From NCBI RefSeq assembly GCF_003201475.1, contig NZ_QJJK01000017.1:62001-126000 (forward strand): 64,000 nt of DNA, written 5' to 3'. The translations under genes and the position numbers were made by a program. Within the stretch, counting starts at the first letter, position 1; each line of letters begins with the position of its first letter. The DNA is from Chelatococcus asaccharovorans. GTDB taxonomy: Bacteria > Pseudomonadota > Alphaproteobacteria > Rhizobiales > Beijerinckiaceae. Positions 53,554 to 61,575 of the stretch are shown here, in pieces. The notes below the pieces were generated by a model that saw only the letters and a program-made list of their open reading frames with translations, did no database searches and was not told the origin of the DNA.

Positions 53554-54653
53554 CAGGATACCCGTGCGATGAAATAGGCATTCATCGGGTCATGCGGCAG
53601 GCGATGGACAACGATGTCGGTGAAGCCGGCCTCGCGCAACATCTGTTCGGCGAGCTCCACGCCCCACATGGCACCGAGCCCCGCCCCGCCCTGGCCAAGC
53701 GAAACCGCCATGCAGTGCATGCACGAAACCGTATAGAGGAAGGATCCGAGGGGCCGTTCGCCGTTCCGTTCAAGATGGCTGGAGCCATCGATGTCCTGCA
53801 TCAGGTAGACGCCCTCCGGCTTCAGCGCCCGCGCAAAGCCCGCCAGCATACCGGCCGGATCCTTCTGGTCGTGGACCGCATCGAACGTCGTTATGAGATC
53901 GAAGCGCTGAATTTCGTCATAGGCTGTCATATCCCGGACATCGAACCGCAGGTTGCTCAGCCCTGCCGCAGCAGCCGCTGCGCGCCCCACCGCCAGCGCG
54001 TCGTCGTTGAGATCATAACCGACGAAACGCGAGCGGGGGAAACGCTGCGCCATGGCCACGAGCGCGCGGCCCGAGCCGCAGCCCGCATCGAGCACGTCGA
54101 TGCCGGTCTCGAGCCGCTCCGGAAGTTCCGATGCCAGCGGCAGGATGTGCTCAAAGAGGGGAGCCACGACGGTCTGGGCGCTTTCCTCCGCCATCAGGCC
54201 ATGAAAACCCGCGTATTCACAGTAGCGCGTGCCGCCGCCGCGGCGAAAACGCTCAATGATGGCATCTTCCGAGCGCGAAAGCATCGGCACCCACTGTGCC
54301 GACACCGCCAGATTGTTCGGGCTCGCCGCCCGCGTCAGCCATGCCGCATGTTCGGCGGGCAGATGGTAGAGCTTCTTGAAGGGATTGTAGCTGACGATCC
54401 CGGCCGTCACCATTGCGCCGAGCCATTCCCGGACATAGCGCTCGTCGAGGCTGGCGGCCTCGGCTATCGCGCCGGAGGTTGCCGCCTTCATCGGCCCCAT
54501 GACATCGAAGAGACCTGTCCGATGCCCGACCGAGGTCATCAGGGTCACGGCCGCCTCATTGATGCTGTTCATCATGCGTTCGGCAAAGGCTTCCGAACGA
54601 GCGTTGTCGAATGATGCCGCACCTGATTGCGTGGTATTGTTCTCAATGCTCAC
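53553..54653 (-). CDS. SAM-dependent methyltransferase with N-terminal winged-helix domain
   Basis: The GTG at 54653 has AGGGAG seven bases upstream and gives 366 residues. The N-terminal winged-helix region (about 35-95: EAASLDERYVREWLGAMVTA) resembles that of O-methyltransferase-like proteins of the Rv2258c type. The Rossmann SAM-binding motif is VLDAGCGSGRALVAMAQRFP, followed by FVGYDLNDDAL and FDLITTFDAVHDQKDPAGML. The C-terminal part has Cys-His residues (VSCMHCMAVS). The substrate is unknown. It is convergent with the Crp/Fnr gene. Confidence 0.9.
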   Translation of the reverse strand: MSIENNTTQSGAASFDNARSEAFAERMMNSINEAAVTLMTSVGHRTGLFDVMGPMKAATSGAIAEAASLDERYVREWLGAMVTAGIVSYNPFKKLYHLPAEHAAWLTRAASPNNLAVSAQWVPMLSRSEDAIIERFRRGGGTRYCEYAGFHGLMAEESAQTVVAPLFEHILPLASELPERLETGIDVLDAGCGSGRALVAMAQRFPRSRFVGYDLNDDALAVGRAAAAAAGLSNLRFDVRDMTAYDEIQRFDLITTFDAVHDQKDPAGMLAGFARALKPEGVYLMQDIDGSSHLERNGERPLGSFLYTVSCMHCMAVSLGQGGAGLGAMWGVELAEQMLREAGFTDIVVHRLPHDPMNAYFIARVS

Positions 54654-55256
54654 TGTCACACTCCCTGTGCGATCGCCGCGCCATGATGGGCTGGCGATGC
54701 TGGAAGTGAACGGTATGCGCATCGGACGGCATGCGCTGTGAACGCGTTCACGCAAGAGAAGCGGCCCCAGCCACATGGATCGGTCCTGGGGGGAGGGGAT
54801 CGTGTAGCTGGAGCCTACCCTCGGGGGGAGGGCGCGTTGAACCTAGCATGGCTTGCTGAATACCGCCTGAATAGTGGCGACCCGATCGTGCGAAAATCGG
54901 ATGATCCTTGGCGGGGTCCGCTTCGTGCCAACACCGTCAATGCCGAGGGGCAGCTAGTTACGCCTGCCGCAATGGCCATGGGAATTGCGTCTTGCGGAAT
55001 TCTTGTGAGCGTCACAGAAAATATAAAAGATAATTTATCGAAATTCGACATATACTAAAGTTAGTATAACAACATATACTATATAACAATTTATAAATGT
55101 AGTGAATATGCCATGTCAACGGACGAAAATTGTTTGCAATTATTATTGAATGATACGATTCAGCCGCGAGTGCAGCCGTTGTCGGTTCTCACGCTGCGCG
55201 ATCGGGGAGGTTGTGTCACAACAAAGCCTAAATTAGAATGAATCTAAAGAGTGCTG
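54654..55256. other. Intergenic region with an AT-rich island, no gene accepted
   Basis: About 600 bases. From roughly 55017 to 55245 the DNA turns strikingly AT-rich (ATAAAAGATAATTTATCG, TATACTAAAGTTAGTATAAC), unlike the rest of the window. AGTATATG-type repeats CATATACT and its relatives occur at 55049 and 55072. A 106-residue frame at 54738-55058 ends in this island and has no family likeness. The region may be a remnant of transferred DNA or a protein-bound regulatory stretch. Confidence 0.5.
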
Positions 55257-55258
55257 TG

Positions 55259-55426
55259 CTAGTGGTTCGACTCCGACATTTGCATCCGCCTGATACCACC
55301 CTCGGAGCCAATGTCGGAGTCAAGAGAACCACTAGCAAGTTAATGGTTTTAGTGGAGCTTTTGAATTTGACATTTGATCTGGAGCCTCATGTCTGGCGGG
55401 ACTCAAATGTCAAATTCGCTCCACTA
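55259..55426. repeat. Two tandem long inverted repeats upstream of the cytochrome b561 gene
   Basis: IR1 spans 55259-55335, with arms CTAGTGGTTCGACTCCGACA(TT) and AATGTCGGAGTC...GAACCACTAG. IR2 spans 55350-55426, with arms TAGTGGAGC..GAATTTGACATTTGA and TCAAATGTCAAATTCGCTCC(ACTA). Both have arms of about 22-25 bp, spacers of about 25-30 bp and outer CTAGTGG/TAGTGG motifs. They end 30 bases before the cytochrome b561 start. Confidence 0.75.
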
Positions 55427-55456
55427 GGGCACTTCTCCTGCTACGGAAAGACCACG

Positions 55457-56020
55457 ATGGTTGACGAGTCTCCTGCCCGTTACGATGCCACCACGATCAG
55501 GCTGCATTGGTTGACGGCGTTCATTGTTTTGCTGCTTTGGATCCTCGGTCAGATCTCGGATTTGTTTCCCCATGGGCCCATCAATAGTGGTCTTTGGTCA
55601 ATCCACGTCGTTATGGGCTTCGTGCTCGTGCCTCTCGTTGTATTTCGCGTGTTCTGGCGTCATACCGGCGGCACAAGGCTCGATCGAAGCGGTTACGGCG
55701 CCCTCTATGTCATGACAAAAGGGGCGCATTACGTGCTGCAAGGCTTGCTGATTCTGGCGATCGCGCTCGGGGTCGCGAATGCGTTTATTCGCGGCTATAA
55801 TCTGTTCGGAATTGTTAGTCTGCCGCATGTTGGCGATCCGGCACTGCGGCGTCCGGTGACAGGCGCGCATGAGTTGGCGGCAAATTTACTGCTTGTACTC
55901 GTTGCCCTGCACGCCGCTGTCGCGCTGTTCCACCATTATGCCCTCCGGGATGACGTGCTCCAACGCATGCTGCCGGGATGGCGACGGTCTTCGAAAGCGG
56001 CAGGGCTGACGAAGGGGTAA
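55457..56020 (+). CDS. Cytochrome b561 family protein (YceJ-like)
   Basis: With the ATG at 55457 it has 187 residues and four membrane helices. Histidines suited to two b-type haems are in RLHWLTAFIVLLLW (helix 1), WSIHVVMGFVLVPLVVF (helix 2), KGAHYVLQGLLILAI (helix 3) and GAHELAANLLLVLVALHAAV (helix 4). Such proteins pass electrons from quinol or other donors across the membrane. The downstream VIT1-family transporter starts four bases after the stop, so an iron or redox link is plausible. Upstream lie two long inverted repeats. Confidence 0.9.
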   Translation: MVDESPARYDATTIRLHWLTAFIVLLLWILGQISDLFPHGPINSGLWSIHVVMGFVLVPLVVFRVFWRHTGGTRLDRSGYGALYVMTKGAHYVLQGLLILAIALGVANAFIRGYNLFGIVSLPHVGDPALRRPVTGAHELAANLLLVLVALHAAVALFHHYALRDDVLQRMLPGWRRSSKAAGLTKG

Positions 56021-56024
56021 CGGC

Positions 56025-56720
56025 GTGTTTCATCCCCATAGGGAAAACCATCTCGTTGAACGGATCGGCTGGCTGCGGGCGGCGGTGCTCGGAGCCAATG
56101 ACGGGATTATCTCGACGGCGAGCCTGGTTGTCGGCGTGGCGGCGGCGGCGACCGCGCCCAGCGAGATCATCGTGGCCGGGATCGCAGGCATGATAGCGGG
56201 TGCCATGTCGATGGCTGCGGGGGAATATGTCTCGGTCAGCTCGCAGGCCGATACGGAGCGGGCGGACCTGGCACGTGAGCGCCGGGAATTGGCCGCCGAT
56301 CCCCGGGGCGAGGAGGAGGAGCTTGCCCAGATCTATGTCGGGCGTGGGCTTGCGCCGGCCCTTGCGCGCGAGGTCGCGGTCCAGCTCATGGCGCATGATG
56401 CTCTTGAAGCGCATGCGCGTGACGAGCTCGGGATAACCGCGACCGCGACGGCGAGACCTGTTCAGGCGGCTCTCGCCTCGGCTACGACCTTTACCACCGG
56501 GGCTATCGTGCCCATCCTGGCGGCGATCGCCTCACCGGCTTCCATGGTCGTACCCGTCGTCTTCGCCGTATCGGTTGCGCTTCTTGCCCTCTTGGGTGCA
56601 CTCGGCGCCCGAGCCGGGGGAGCAAGCTTGCTGAAACCGACCCTCAGGGTGGCCCTATGGGGCGCGTTGGCGATGGCTGTTACAGCAGGTATTGGTGCCC
56701 TGATCGGGAAGGCTGTCTGA
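56025..56720 (+). CDS. VIT1/CCC1-family iron/manganese transporter
   Basis: A 231-residue protein from the GTG at 56025, with AAGGGG just upstream inside the end of the cytochrome gene. The VIT signature is GWLRAAVLGANDGIISTASL (first helix with Asp), followed by MIAGAMSMAAGEYVSVSSQA (helix 2 with Met and Glu metal residues). A Glu/Asp-rich cytoplasmic helical hairpin follows (ERADLARERRELAADPRGEE), then three C-terminal helices. Members move Fe2+ or Mn2+ out of the cytoplasm. It is co-transcribed with the cytochrome b561 gene. Confidence 0.93.
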   Translation: MFHPHRENHLVERIGWLRAAVLGANDGIISTASLVVGVAAAATAPSEIIVAGIAGMIAGAMSMAAGEYVSVSSQADTERADLARERRELAADPRGEEEELAQIYVGRGLAPALAREVAVQLMAHDALEAHARDELGITATATARPVQAALASATTFTTGAIVPILAAIASPASMVVPVVFAVSVALLALLGALGARAGGASLLKPTLRVALWGALAMAVTAGIGALIGKAV

Positions 56721-57193
56721 GGCGATCCGGGGGAATAGGCCGCAAGGCTTCCCATTCGAAACGCGATTGTCCGCGCGGTCGCTGCTGGCTGGCCGGGATC
56801 GATGGGCCGCCGGCTCGGCTGGCGATCTTCGCCGTTCTTTCCTCTCCGCGCTGCGGGAAAATCCCCGCAACAGGCCGGGTTCCGACGGGCTGCTGGTGCG
56901 GGCAGCACGGTGTCGGCGATCGCGGCCGGGCAGCCCGTAACGATTGAGGCCGTCCTGGGTCAAGGCAAGCATTTCCGGTGAACTCCGGTTCACCGGACAT
57001 ACTCTAAGTCTTTGTTTCTACGCATTGTCTTCACGCGAACCGGTGTCCACTTCGCTCGAAAATGCTCTAGGCGATTTCGACAATCTTCCAAAAAAAGCCA
57101 TTCATTTCCAAGGCATCGCGGCCGTGCGTTCGCTACGTTGCGGGATACCACGCCCAACAATGTCCGACGGTCTAATCGTCGATTGGTGATAAA
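56721..57193. other. Intergenic region with a perfect hairpin and a palindromic-repeat fragment
   Basis: It holds the perfect hairpin TCCGGTGAAC/GTTCACCGGA (56974-56997). It also holds a 54-base stretch (57017-57070) that starts TCTACGCATTGTCTTCACGC and ends GCTCGAAAATGCTCTAG, which looks like the half element found in many alphaproteobacterial intergenic regions. No gene is supported. The promoter of the DUF4214 gene should be in the last 120 bases. Confidence 0.5.
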
Positions 57194-58666
57194 ATGAATG
57201 CTTTTGAAGCTCTGAATGAGACAGAATTGACCAGCGGTGATGATCACATCATCGGATCCGCAGAGAGCGACGTGATAAACGGCCTCCTGGGGGTTGATAC
57301 ATTCGTTGTCGATGGCATCCGCAGTCAGTTCGATGTCACATTTGTCGGCGGCATCGCCTATCTGACTGACAACGTTACTGGGAATGTCGACAAGCTCGCC
57401 AATATCCAGAAAATCCAGTTCGACGATACGGTCATTGACTTGTTTGCAGCTGATCAGGCCGAAATCGCCGCTCTCTACAAAGTCATTCTCGGACGCGATG
57501 CGGACGATGCCGGCTTGGCGTTCTGGAGCGAGCAAAGCGCAAAAGGCATGAGTCTGAGCGATATCGCGCATGCCTTCGTTGATGCGGCCGAGTTCGAGCA
57601 GCCGAGTGCTGAGGTCGCGGTGAGCCGGCTTTACGCCGATATCCTAGGCCGAGAGCCCGATCCTGCGGGGGCCTCCTATTGGGCTGGCGTGATCACCGAC
57701 GGCGCCTCGTTCGCCACGGTGGCGGAAGCCTTCATACGCAGCGCGGAATTCGCGGATACGGCGGATACGGTGTTTCCGCAATCAGCCTGGGCCGCTTCGA
57801 CGCCTTGGCCAGACGACGCGACCGTGGTGTTCGGCGAGACCGACGGCGATGTCACCGGCACGGCCGCGCTCTCGAACCATACGCTCACGCAGGCGGGTGA
57901 CAAGCTCGTCGTCTTCGGCGATGCCACGGGGCGGCTGCTCGACGAGGTGCACGGTGGCCACGACACCATCGTGGGCGGCATCACCGCCCCAGGTGGACAG
58001 AACTGGCTGATCGGAGACGCTCTCGATATCCTCGACAACGCCTTCGGCGGCAATGACACGCTACTTGTGAATGACAACGGCTTCGCCGGGACCTTCACCC
58101 TCATCGCCGATGCCTTGTTCATCGGCGGAGCTGGCCGTGGAGGGAACGATGAACTGATCGGGGTGTCGTCGCCGTCGGCCCAGAATATCCTGTATGGTGA
58201 CGCGATCGACCTGGGGGCGGGTTCTACCGGTGGCAATGACAGGATCAGTGCGGGCAACGTCGGGGCGGACAGCGGTGTCACCAACTATCTGTATGGCGAT
58301 GCCAAGACCCTGGCGGCGGGGGCTCGCGCGGGCGACGATGTCCTGATCAGCGGGTCCGGCAATGACGAGATATGGGGCGATGCCGCCGAGGTCGAGACGG
58401 GCGCGATCACCGGACACGACATCTTTGTGTTCGGACCAGGCAGCGGCAAGGATATCATCCATGATTTCCAGTCGCGCCAGGACAGGATCGACGTCAGTGC
58501 CTATGGAATCCATAGCCTTTCCGAACTCATCGGAAAGATCCAGCCCTATGGCTCCCACGGGGAGAACATCCGCATAGATTTCGGCGATGGCAATCAGGTG
58601 CTCGTGATTGGCCTTCCCGCCCGCGCCTATGGCAGCAGGGATTTTATCTTCGCGGTCGACGAATAG
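57194..58666 (+). CDS. Secreted DUF4214 protein with a ~30-residue Gly-Asp repeat and RTX-like C-terminus
   Basis: A 490-residue protein. Residues 1-85 are beta-rich (SGDDHIIGSAESDVINGLLG). Two DUF4214-like units follow: IAALYKVILGRDADDAGLAF (about 93) and VSRLYADILGREPDPAGASY (about 145). Residues ~240-420 hold five or six imperfect repeats of 27-33 residues with the core [LV]xGDA-x(8-12)-GG[NH]D-x-[IL]. The end, SGKDIIHDFQSRQDRIDVSA to FIFAVDE, resembles the C-termini of type I-secreted RTX proteins. There is no signal peptide. Its function (matrix, adhesion or S-layer-like) is a guess. The 3' end overlaps the opposite gene by 40 bases. Confidence 0.82.
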   Translation: MNAFEALNETELTSGDDHIIGSAESDVINGLLGVDTFVVDGIRSQFDVTFVGGIAYLTDNVTGNVDKLANIQKIQFDDTVIDLFAADQAEIAALYKVILGRDADDAGLAFWSEQSAKGMSLSDIAHAFVDAAEFEQPSAEVAVSRLYADILGREPDPAGASYWAGVITDGASFATVAEAFIRSAEFADTADTVFPQSAWAASTPWPDDATVVFGETDGDVTGTAALSNHTLTQAGDKLVVFGDATGRLLDEVHGGHDTIVGGITAPGGQNWLIGDALDILDNAFGGNDTLLVNDNGFAGTFTLIADALFIGGAGRGGNDELIGVSSPSAQNILYGDAIDLGAGSTGGNDRISAGNVGADSGVTNYLYGDAKTLAAGARAGDDVLISGSGNDEIWGDAAEVETGAITGHDIFVFGPGSGKDIIHDFQSRQDRIDVSAYGIHSLSELIGKIQPYGSHGENIRIDFGDGNQVLVIGLPARAYGSRDFIFAVDE

Positions 58667-59790
58667 AGGTCGCGCGCGGCGGGCCGGCGTCCCTCCAAGG
58701 GCGCCAGCTTGTCCAGCGCCAGTCCCAAGGCACGCTGGTCCTCGGGTGGGACATCGATCAAGGAGCCGTCGCGGTTGCCCAGCACGAATGCGATTGTGCG
58801 CTCGGCGAAAGTGAGCCGCTCGTCACCCCCCTGGTAGCCGAGCAACGCCAGCCATTCATCGACGACATGGGGTTCAGGCGCGGCATAGCCGGAAAGGCTG
58901 CCGATCGTCCCATTGTTGTAGTCGCGGATGAGCAGGAAACGGCTTGTCATCAACCTTCCGTCAAAATCGATGACCGCCGATCCGCTGAGCAAGCCGGCGA
59001 GAAGGCTGGCTGGGAACGGCGGCATGTGCAAATTGAGCATCCACTTCCGTCGCGCGAAATCCGCATACAGGATAGCTTGCGCATATCTGTCGTCGGTGAC
59101 CATTTCGCCTGAAAGAACAAGTGAGCGATCAAACAGGTTTTCTCGGTAGGTGATCATCGAGCGATGACCATCGAGCAGGGTGATGTCGACATGCCCCACC
59201 ACCAACTGGCCCGCCTCCAGGGGAGACCACGCGGGAGAGATAGCCAGGTAGCGTCCCGGCAGGACATGTTCCGCCAGCCATTGCGAAGCGGGATCGCCTG
59301 ATACTGCTATCGTCTCCAAGGCTGCGTCAGCGGCGGCGGCTGGCTGGGCAACCTGTAGCACGCGGCTGATGGCGGTCTCGGACAGGGCGTATGAGATGCG
59401 TAGGGCCTCCGAAAACTCCACGATGGAGGATGTAGCGATGAAGGTCGGCGTGAGATGCCCGCCAAGAACCGCGGCCCAGTCCGAATAGACACTCGACAGT
59501 CGCGGTGTGGCCTTCCCCTTGAGCCATTTATAGGCATTTTGCGGGGTGAACGCCGTCAGGGCGTTCACAGAGGAAAACCGCGCGCAGATCTCCTTATGTG
59601 TCGTGCAGTTCAGGGCAAGGGACGTGAGTTGCAGCTTGGCTGCCAGAAGCGCGCGTGTATCGTCGCCGATACGGTCGGCATTCAGGCTCGGAGAGGTGAG
59701 CGTCCCCTCCGGGCGCGGGGAATGATGGCGCTCACCCGCCGCCTTCGGTCGCTTGGCTACGGCCTCGTCAAACCTGTCCTCCGCCATCAA
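58627..59790 (-). CDS. Uncharacterised 387-residue protein with XRE-like N-terminal region
   Basis: A 387-residue soluble protein without a family I recognise. After a ~35-residue polar start, residues ~60-110 look like a helix-turn-helix: ICARFSSVNALTAFTPQNAY, then KWLKGKATPRLSSVYSDWAA, similar to XRE-type domains. The remaining ~270 residues form a probable beta-rich sensor (VVGHVDITLLDGHRSMITYR, SAVIDFDGRLMTSRFLLIRD). It could be a one-component regulator. Its end overlaps the DUF4214 gene tail-to-tail by 40 bases. It is divergent from the DUF982 gene. Confidence 0.65.
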   Translation of the reverse strand: MMAEDRFDEAVAKRPKAAGERHHSPRPEGTLTSPSLNADRIGDDTRALLAAKLQLTSLALNCTTHKEICARFSSVNALTAFTPQNAYKWLKGKATPRLSSVYSDWAAVLGGHLTPTFIATSSIVEFSEALRISYALSETAISRVLQVAQPAAAADAALETIAVSGDPASQWLAEHVLPGRYLAISPAWSPLEAGQLVVGHVDITLLDGHRSMITYRENLFDRSLVLSGEMVTDDRYAQAILYADFARRKWMLNLHMPPFPASLLAGLLSGSAVIDFDGRLMTSRFLLIRDYNNGTIGSLSGYAAPEPHVVDEWLALLGYQGGDERLTFAERTIAFVLGNRDGSLIDVPPEDQRALGLALDKLAPLEGRRPAARDLYSSTAKIKSLLP

Positions 59791-60121
59791 TCCCCACCCC
59801 CAAGGAAATTACCTGCTGCGCATGCCACGGCGTCCACCGCCGGTCAACTTACGCCAAAGTCATCGCATTCCACGCCGGCGCCGGCCGGAAGAGCAAGGAT
59901 GTGCCCGTCGGGACAGCCTGTTCGCCGGATGCTGTTCAAGATCCGGTCTGCCGTCACCGCCGTGCTATCCATCAGTTTGCAAGGTTCATGGGCCTCGGCC
60001 CCTGTGAAGCCTGCCGCCCGCCTGCCGCCGATTGATGCGCCGAGGAGCCGTTCTTTCGCCCCTATGGCCCAGGTGAGGAGCCATGCAAACGCAAAGGTTG
60101 CATGGACGCCTAACGCAAACC
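59791..60121. other. Divergent intergenic region upstream of the 387-residue protein gene
   Basis: About 330 bases with no gene. AAGGTT and AACCTT lie 18 bases apart at about 60096-60122, just before the -35 of the DUF982 promoter. They form a small inverted repeat that could be an operator. Confidence 0.35.
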
Positions 60122-60150
60122 TTGTGTTGTGGATCGTATGGGCCTATAAT
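60122..60150 (+). promoter_or_regulatory. Sigma-70-type promoter, probably giving a leaderless mRNA
   Basis: TTGTGT (60122) and a perfect TATAAT (60145) are 17 bp apart. The expected start point, about seven bases after the -10, coincides with the ATG at 60157 of the DUF982 gene. There is no room for a ribosome-binding site between promoter and ATG. Confidence 0.6.
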
Positions 60151-60156
60151 GAATAA

Positions 60157-60438
60157 ATGAAGAACATGAAAGACGATCTCGATTTCGCGACTCCGGTCTA
60201 TGTCAATATGTCGGCTGACCCTGTATTGAACGCGAAGCAAGCTAACATATTGCTGAACGCAAACTGGCCATTAATTCATATTCTCGACACGCGGGGCATG
60301 GAGCCAGAGCCTCTCAAGCGGGCGCGCCATGCCTGTGCAATCGCTTCGATCAGTGGATCGCGCAGGGACATTGAATATGCGCGCGAAAAATTCGAGCGTG
60401 CGGCACGCAGCGCGGGCGTTCTCGTCGATAACGGCTAG
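60157..60438 (+). CDS. DUF982 domain-containing small protein
   Basis: A 93-residue protein (85-90 if a nearby ATG at 60166 is used). It fits the DUF982 pattern of small Hyphomicrobiales proteins: a beta start (PVYVNMSADP), LLNANWPLIHILDTRG, then the helix KRARHACAIASISGSRRDIE and the terminal YAREKFERAARSAGVLVDNG. The family function is unknown. Its promoter is directly at the start codon, so translation seems leaderless. Repeat copy 5 begins at its stop codon. Confidence 0.78.
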   Translation: MKNMKDDLDFATPVYVNMSADPVLNAKQANILLNANWPLIHILDTRGMEPEPLKRARHACAIASISGSRRDIEYAREKFERAARSAGVLVDNG

Positions 60439-60540
60439 AGCAAATCCGTCTTGGATGGAAGCGTCTGATGCCATCTAAGATGTTGAATTTGCTCGTCAGT
60501 TTTCGAGCGTTGCCAAGTCCGCGACAGACGGGCTTGCTCT
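60437..60540 (-). repeat. Dispersed intergenic repeat, copy 5 (inverted, best terminal inverted repeats)
   Basis: On the plus strand it begins AGAGCAAATCCGTCTTGGAT and ends GACAGACGGGCTTGCTCT, so its ends are inverted copies of each other. Inside it contains TTGCTCGTCAGTTTTCGAGC. On the minus strand it aligns along its whole length with copies 2 (6607) and 6 (61574). Confidence 0.82.
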
Positions 60541-60712
60541 AGGCTCAGGTCCCTTCATCGGGTCGAAATGGAGCCGCTCGGCCGATGGAAGGCCACCGAC
60601 CTTCGCGTCACTCCCGGTATCGCTTTGCCGATTTTGGCGCCAATTCCATCATATTGATGGATCCTGACGCGAGCTTCATGTTTTTCCCTAATTAATTCTG
60701 ATTCATTGAAAA

Positions 60713-61048
60713 GTGAGTATTGTGATGACAAGAGAGATGCGTACTATACGCCAGATTGAAATGATGTTGGTCCAGAGTGTTCGCAGCCGTCCGCGTTGCG
60801 GAGAGCTTCAGGCTGTCAGTATTGAACGCTGCCGGAGCGACATTGGCCCGAACTGGCGCTTGCTGAATTTCAATCCAGGCGGTGGGCCCTTCTCCGATGT
60901 CCTGACGCAATTGACCCAGGAGGCGCGACGGCTTGGAAGGCTCTTTGACGTGGGTGAGCACTCCGAAGCCCGTCGCGCGGCGGTTCCGCCGGAGCTGACC
61001 TTGTCAGAGCGCACATTCGGGAAAGCGGTTCAGCAGCATATCGGCTGA
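60713..61048 (+). CDS. Small protein of unknown function
   Basis: A 111-residue frame from the GTG at 60713 (an ATG at 60725 begins MTREMRTIRQIEMMLVQSVR). It is hydrophilic. The middle RCRSDIGPNWRLLNFNPGGG is followed by a helix, FSDVLTQLTQEARRLGRLFD, and a charged end. There are no membrane segments. A good ribosome-binding site is not obvious, and no family is recognised. Codon usage looks like that of the neighbouring genes, and the frame lies between the DUF982 and rpsU genes with suitable spacing, so I think it is real but with modest confidence. Confidence 0.5.
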   Translation: MSIVMTREMRTIRQIEMMLVQSVRSRPRCGELQAVSIERCRSDIGPNWRLLNFNPGGGPFSDVLTQLTQEARRLGRLFDVGEHSEARRAAVPPELTLSERTFGKAVQQHIG

Positions 61049-61317
61049 TCCCCGAGACGACGGCGTCCTCCGGCGCAGCCCGGCAGCATGACGCGGGAAC
61101 AGGACGGCGCTGACGCCAAGGAACGGGACGACGTTGCGCGGAACGGGTGCCTTTGCGGAAGGCGCCAGGCGACCGTCGGCGCGCTGAGGCCTCCGTCCTT
61201 CGAGATCGCGGGTGCATTCGTCGGGGATATCGCTATGCTGCGGCTCTCACGCGCCAGACATCCTGTCTGGCCGCATAGCCGGCGCAGGTCCGCTGCCGGC
61301 ACATGTTAGGAGACGCA

Positions 61318-61575
61318 TTGCAAGTTCTCGTCCGCGACAACAACATTGATCAGGCCCTTCGTGTGCTCAAAAAGAAGATGCAGCGCGAGGGCCTCTTCCG
61401 AGAGATGAAGGCCCGGCGAGCCTACGAAAAACCCTCCGAGAAGCGTACCAGAGAGAAGGCCGAGGCCATCCGGCGCTCGCGCAAGGTCGCCCGCAAAAAG
61501 GCGCAGCGCGAAGGCCTCCTCCCGCCGCCCAAGAAAAAGCCGATGGATGCCCGCCGCCTCGCAAGGCCGGCCTAG
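61318..61575 (+). CDS. rpsU: 30S ribosomal protein S21
   Basis: An 85-residue protein from the TTG at 61318, which has TAGGAGA five bases upstream; an ATG at 61303 in frame would precede that site. The sequence is a clear S21: [20 protein letters not shown], then [20 protein letters not shown] and a basic tail with [20 protein letters not shown]. It belongs to the small ribosomal subunit near the platform. A non-ATG start on this ribosomal protein gene is unusual. Repeat copy 6 begins at its stop. Confidence 0.95.
   Translation: MQVLVRDNNIDQALRVLKKKMQREGLFREMKARRAYEKPSEKRTREKAEAIRRSRKVARKKAQREGLLPPPKKKPMDARRLARPA

Noticed and set aside
54738-55058. 106-codon frame ending in the AT-rich island
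   Set aside because: It has no family likeness or good ribosome-binding site and changes base composition midway. It was treated as non-coding.
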